From positions 5,208,001 to 5,272,000 of the forward strand of contig NZ_CP077077.1 in the NCBI RefSeq assembly GCF_019139675.1: DNA of 64,000 nt, read 5' to 3'. The notes under the pieces were generated by a model, which worked only from the letters and a program-made list of their open reading frames with translations, was not told where the DNA came from and searched no databases. The translations under genes and the position numbers were made by a program. Source of the DNA: Pseudomonas maumuensis (GTDB lineage: Bacteria; Pseudomonadota; Gammaproteobacteria; Pseudomonadales; Pseudomonadaceae). Below, piece by piece: positions 60,703 through 64,000 of the stretch; the first letter of the stretch is position 1, and every line of letters begins with the position of its first letter.

Positions 60703-62106
60703 TCAGCGGTGCAGCTCGGCAGGCTCGCGAACCGGCTCGCCATCGCCTGCGCGCGGCTTGCACCACAGCAGGTAGGAAGCGACCAGGAACACGACCCAGA
60801 TAACGCCGACGATCAATGCCGCCTGGGTATCCGGGAAGTAACCCAGCACACCGAAGATGAACAACATGAAAGCAATGGCCATGGCCGGGCCATAGGGCCA
60901 GAACGGCACAGGGAACTTGAGCTGGGCGACTTGTTCGCGGCTCATGCTGCGACGCATGGCTACCTGGGTGACCAGGATCATCAGCCACACCCACACGGTG
61001 GCGAAAGTCGCGATCGACGCGATCAGCAGGAACACGTTCTCCGGGATCAGGTAGTTGAGCAACACGCCGACAAGCAGCGCAGCGCCCATCACCACCACGG
61101 TCATCCACGGCACGCCGTGCCTGGACAGCTTGCCGAAGCCACGCGGCGCCTGGCCGTGTTGGGACAGGCCGTACATCATCCGGCCAGCGCCGAAGATGTC
61201 GCTGTTGATCGCGGAAATGGCTGCCGAAATCACCACGATGTTAAGCACCGCCGCCGCCGAGCCAATCCCCAGGTTGCTGAAGATCTGCACGAACGGGCTG
61301 CCTTGGCTGCCGATCTGCGGCCAGGGGTACAGGCACATCAGCACGAACAGGGTCAGCACGTAGAACAGCAGGATGCGCAGCGGCACGGCGTTGATCGCCT
61401 TGGGGATAACACGTTGCGGGTCTTTCGCTTCACCTGCGGTGACGCCGATGATCTCGATGCCGCCGAAGGCGAACATCACCACGGCGAACGAGGCGATCAG
61501 GCCACTGACGCCGTTGGGCATGAAGCCGCCATGTTCGAACAGGTTGCTCACCCCGACCGCATGCCCGCTGCCCACCTGGCTGAAACCGAAGGCCATGATG
61601 CCAAGACCTGCCAGGATCATCGCGACGATGGCGCCGACCTTGAGCAGCGACAGCCAGAACTCCATCTCGCCGAACACCCGCACGTTACACAGGTTCAGGC
61701 CGCCGATCAGGAACACGATTCCGAGTACCCAGATCCAGCGCGCAACCTCGGGGAACCAGAAGCCCATGTAGATCCCGAAGGCCGTGACGTCGGCGATGGC
61801 GACGATGACCATCTCGAAGGCGTAGGTCCAGCCGAGGATGAAGCCGGCCATGGGGCCGAGGTAGGTGCTGGCGTAGTGGCCGAAGGAGCCGGACACCGGA
61901 TTATGCACGGCCATTTCGCCGAGGGCGCGCATGACCATGAACACCGCGGCGCCGCCGATCAGGTAGGCCAGCAGCACGGCCGGGCCGGCCATCTGGATGG
62001 CCGAGGCCGAACCGTAGAAAAGCCCGGTACCGATTGCCGAACCGAGCGCCATGAAACGGATGTGCCGGGCCGATAGCCCGCGCTTGAGACCTTGAGCTTG
62101 TTGCAT
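60703..62106 (-). CDS. Amino-acid permease of the hut cluster
   Basis: 467 residues with about 12 membrane helices, of the APC superfamily amino-acid transporter (AAT) type: start [20 protein letters not shown], then [20 protein letters not shown] and [20 protein letters not shown]. Orthologues at this position are called ProY (proline-specific) or HutT (histidine uptake); the location between hutI and hutH favours histidine or urocanate-linked uptake. An A-rich AACAACAATAA motif overlaps its ribosome-binding region (62116-62126). Confidence 0.9.
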   Translation of the reverse strand: MQQAQGLKRGLSARHIRFMALGSAIGTGLFYGSASAIQMAGPAVLLAYLIGGAAVFMVMRALGEMAVHNPVSGSFGHYASTYLGPMAGFILGWTYAFEMVIVAIADVTAFGIYMGFWFPEVARWIWVLGIVFLIGGLNLCNVRVFGEMEFWLSLLKVGAIVAMILAGLGIMAFGFSQVGSGHAVGVSNLFEHGGFMPNGVSGLIASFAVVMFAFGGIEIIGVTAGEAKDPQRVIPKAINAVPLRILLFYVLTLFVLMCLYPWPQIGSQGSPFVQIFSNLGIGSAAAVLNIVVISAAISAINSDIFGAGRMMYGLSQHGQAPRGFGKLSRHGVPWMTVVVMGAALLVGVLLNYLIPENVFLLIASIATFATVWVWLMILVTQVAMRRSMSREQVAQLKFPVPFWPYGPAMAIAFMLFIFGVLGYFPDTQAALIVGVIWVVFLVASYLLWCKPRAGDGEPVREPAELHR

Positions 62107-62115
62107 GTCACGTCC

Positions 62116-62126
62116 TTATTGTTGTT
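62116..62126 (-). promoter_or_regulatory. Hfq/Crc-type A-rich motif at the permease ribosome-binding site
   Basis: On the minus strand AACAACAATAA (fits AAnAAnAA) is joined to the Shine-Dalgarno AAGGA just before the ATG. Such a site would let Hfq/Crc block translation under carbon catabolite repression. Confidence 0.6.
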
Positions 62127-62167
62127 CTGGTCGTGATATCGGGATGGGGTCTGCTGCGCAGCCCAAT

Positions 62168-62250
62168 CGCCGGCAAGCCGGCTCCCACAGGGAGTGGCGC
62201 TGCACCTCTGTGGGAGCCGGCTTGCCGGCGAAAGGGCCGCACAGCGGCCC
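62168..62250. repeat. Inverted REP pair with companion hairpin
   Basis: REP arms at 62168-62190 and 62208-62230 (23 bp, perfect) followed by GGGCCGC-ACA-GCGGCCC (62234-62250). It lies just after the hutH stop codon, before the permease gene. Confidence 0.92.
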
Positions 62251-62258
62251 CAGCGGCA

Positions 62259-63791
62259 TCACAGGCTTGGCAGAACGCCCACCGGCAGCAGCCCGGTCAG
62301 CGTGCCTTTGGCCAGCAACGCGGCAGCCGCCTCGATATCCGGCGAGAAGAAACGGTCGCGGTCATAGTGCGGCACTTCGCGACGCAGCGCCTGGCGCGCC
62401 TGTTCCAGTTTGGCGGAGGTCTTCAGGCCCTTGCGCAGGTCCAGGCCCTGGCAGGCGCCCAGCCATTCGATGGCCAGCACGCCACGGGTGTTCTCGGCCA
62501 TTTCCCACAGACGCTTGCCGGCGGCCGGGGCCATCGACACATGGTCTTCCTGGTTGGCCGAAGTGGGCAGGCTGTCGACACTGTGCGGGTGCGACAGTGC
62601 CTTGTTCTCGCTGGCCAGGGCGGCAGCGGTGACCTGGGCGATCATGAAGCCGGAATTCACACCACCGTTTTCCACCAGGAACGGCGGCAGCTGGGACATG
62701 TGCTTGTCCATCATCAGCGAGATGCGGCGCTCGCTCAGCGAGCCGATCTCGGCGATGGCCAGGGCCAGGTTGTCGGCAGCCATGGCCACGGGCTCTGCGT
62801 GGAAGTTGCCACCGGAGATCACGTCACCTTCGGCAGCGAACACCAGCGGGTTGTCCGACACGGCGTTGGCTTCGATGCCCAGCACTTCGGCGGCCTGGCG
62901 GATCTGGGTAAGGCAGGCGCCCATGACTTGCGGCTGGCAGCGCAGGGAGTACGGGTCCTGGACCTTGTCGCAGTTCTTGTGCGACAGCGAGACTTCGCTG
63001 GAATCGCCCAGCAGGTCGCGGAAGCAGGCGGCGGTATCGATCTGGCCACGCTGGCCGCGCACTTCATGGATGCGCGCATCGAACGGCGAGCGCGAACCCA
63101 GCGCCGCCTCGACGCTCAGGCCGCCACAGGCGATGGCCGCGGCGTACAGGTCTTCTGCCTGGAACAGGCCACGCAGGGCGTAGGCGGTGGAGGCCTGGGT
63201 GCCGTTGAGCAAGGCCAGGCCCTCTTTCGCTGCCAGGGTCAACGGCTCCAGGCCGGCGACGGCCAGGGCTTCGGTGGCCGGCAACCATTGGCCCTTGTAG
63301 CGGGCCTTGCCCTCGCCCAGTAGCACCAGCGACATGTGCGCCAGCGGCGCGAGGTCACCAGAGGCGCCGACCGAACCTTTCAGCGGGATGTGCGGATAGA
63401 CTTCGGCGTTGACCAGGCCGATCAGCGCATCGATGACTTTGCGGCGGATGCCGGAGAAGCCACGGCTGAGGCTGTTGATCTTGAGCACCATGATCAGTCG
63501 CACCAGGTCGTCATCCAGCGGCGCGCCGATACCGGCGGCGTGGGACAGCACCAGCGAGCGCTGCAGGTTTTCCAGGTCGTGGCTGGCGATGCGGGTCGAG
63601 GCCAGCAGGCCGAAACCGGTGTTGATGCCGTAGGCGGTACGGTCTTCGGCGATGATCTGCTCGACGCAGGCGACGCTGGCGTCGATGGCGGGCGCGGCGC
63701 TGGCATCGAGCTGCAGGCGCACGGGCGCGGCGTGGATGGCGCGCAGCTGGGCCAGGGTCAGGGTGCCGGGCTTGAGGGTCAATTCGGTCAC
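62259..63791 (-). CDS. hutH: Histidine ammonia-lyase
   Basis: 510 residues, the length of the well-studied P. putida enzyme. The Ala143-Ser144-Gly145 tripeptide ([17 protein letters not shown]) cyclises to the MIO cofactor; [26 protein letters not shown] and NQEDHVSMA are also intact. It deaminates histidine to urocanate, the first step of the hut pathway. The GTG start at 63789-63791 has GGAG eight bases upstream. The intergenic region from hutU holds an A-rich motif and a palindrome. Confidence 0.97.
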   Translation of the reverse strand: MTELTLKPGTLTLAQLRAIHAAPVRLQLDASAAPAIDASVACVEQIIAEDRTAYGINTGFGLLASTRIASHDLENLQRSLVLSHAAGIGAPLDDDLVRLIMVLKINSLSRGFSGIRRKVIDALIGLVNAEVYPHIPLKGSVGASGDLAPLAHMSLVLLGEGKARYKGQWLPATEALAVAGLEPLTLAAKEGLALLNGTQASTAYALRGLFQAEDLYAAAIACGGLSVEAALGSRSPFDARIHEVRGQRGQIDTAACFRDLLGDSSEVSLSHKNCDKVQDPYSLRCQPQVMGACLTQIRQAAEVLGIEANAVSDNPLVFAAEGDVISGGNFHAEPVAMAADNLALAIAEIGSLSERRISLMMDKHMSQLPPFLVENGGVNSGFMIAQVTAAALASENKALSHPHSVDSLPTSANQEDHVSMAPAAGKRLWEMAENTRGVLAIEWLGACQGLDLRKGLKTSAKLEQARQALRREVPHYDRDRFFSPDIEAAAALLAKGTLTGLLPVGVLPSL

Positions 63792-63810
63792 TTCGCTACT
63801 CCAATCGCAT

Positions 63811-63837
63811 GGGGGCCATGGCCCCCTTCTTGTTGTT
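63811..63837 (-). promoter_or_regulatory. A-rich Hfq/Crc-type motif followed by a perfect palindrome upstream of hutH
   Basis: On the minus strand AACAACAAGAA (63837-63827) is directly followed by the perfect 16 nt palindrome GGGGGCCATGGCCCCC (63826-63811), 19 nt before the hutH start. The first part fits AAnAAnAA; the second may be an attenuator-like stem or mRNA stabiliser between hutU and hutH. Confidence 0.5.
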
Positions 63838-63876
63838 CAGTATCACCCGTGCAGGGTGCGATCCAAAGCGCGACGA

Positions 63877-64000
63877 TCAGCCGGTGATCATCGGCAGGTC
63901 CAGGCCCTGCTCCTTGGCGCAGTCGATGGCGATCTGGTAGCCGGCGTCGGCGTGGCGCATCACGCCGGTGCCCGGGTCGTTGGTCAGTACGCGGGCGATA
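63877..64000 (-). CDS. hutU: Urocanate hydratase, C-terminal end only
   Basis: The minus strand reads [20 protein letters not shown] and then [18 protein letters not shown] before the stop at 63877-63879. This is the conserved C-terminal tail of urocanase, which hydrates urocanate to imidazolone propionate; the rest lies beyond the window. hutU precedes hutH on the same strand with an 85 nt gap, as in other pseudomonads. Confidence 0.95.
   Translation of the reverse strand, partial: IARVLTNDPGTGVMRHADAGYQIAIDCAKEQGLDLPMITG

Overview
The window is a 64 kb stretch of a high-GC gammaproteobacterial chromosome, almost certainly from the Pseudomonas putida group. The evidence is the medium-chain-length PHA cluster (phaC1-phaZ-phaC2-phaD facing phaI-phaF), the hut histidine cluster, the Chp/Pil chemosensory cluster, and many copies of the P. 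putida-type REP palindrome (core GCCGGCAAGCCGGCTCCCAC). From memory, the core gene order matches P. putida KT2440 from roughly bioA to hutU. No rRNA, tRNA, CRISPR array or insertion sequence was seen.

Layout. 1-6.0 kb: cytochrome b561 (cut by the window edge), an exported flavin amine oxidase with an Ala/Lys/Pro tail, a small unknown protein, bioA, a first RsmE 16S rRNA methyltransferase and a hemolysin-III membrane protein. 6.0-15.3 kb (minus strand): a tightly overlapping chemosensory operon pilG-pilH-pilI-pilJ-chpA-chpC, with no room for pilK or chpB. 15.4-22.5 kb: gshB, a TonB-like protein, an ankyrin protein followed by a frame-shifted relic of a second copy, YqgE, RuvX, and the pyrimidine operon pyrR-pyrB-pyrC' (the last lacks the dihydroorotase HxH metal ligands). 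22.7-25.2 kb: hslVU protease and a DUF971 protein. 25.5-32.3 kb: PHA synthesis, depolymerisation, regulation and granule proteins. 32.4-38.4 kb: ubiE-ubiJ-ubiB, hisI-hisE, tatABC and a second RsmE paralogue. 38.5-42.5 kb: two tandem HBM-type chemoreceptors.

42.5-44.1 kb is accessory: a hexanucleotide tract, a hairpin-rich non-coding segment and an orphan Rhs core module with an AT-rich C-terminal tail. 44.1-46.7 kb (minus): a polar amino-acid ABC importer. 47-51.3 kb: opgG-opgH for periplasmic glucans. 51.5-52.9 kb: dtd and proline iminopeptidase. 53.1-58.6 kb is the most striking insertion: an 1850-residue protein with an N-terminal toxin-like region, a hydrophobic helical pair, two blocks of leucine-rich repeats and a C-terminal domain resembling the NEL (IpaH/SspH) E3 ubiquitin ligases, including a C-H-D motif at the expected catalytic cysteine. 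It lies between pip and the hut cluster (58.7-64 kb: hutG, hutI, amino-acid permease, hutH, hutU partial).

Working together: the PHA, hut and amino-acid uptake genes handle carbon and nitrogen, and A-rich AAnAAnAA motifs (Hfq/Crc-type) lie at the translation starts of phaC1 and the permease gene and just upstream of hutH. The Rhs tip and the NEL-LRR protein are the two accessory modules most likely to act on other cells.
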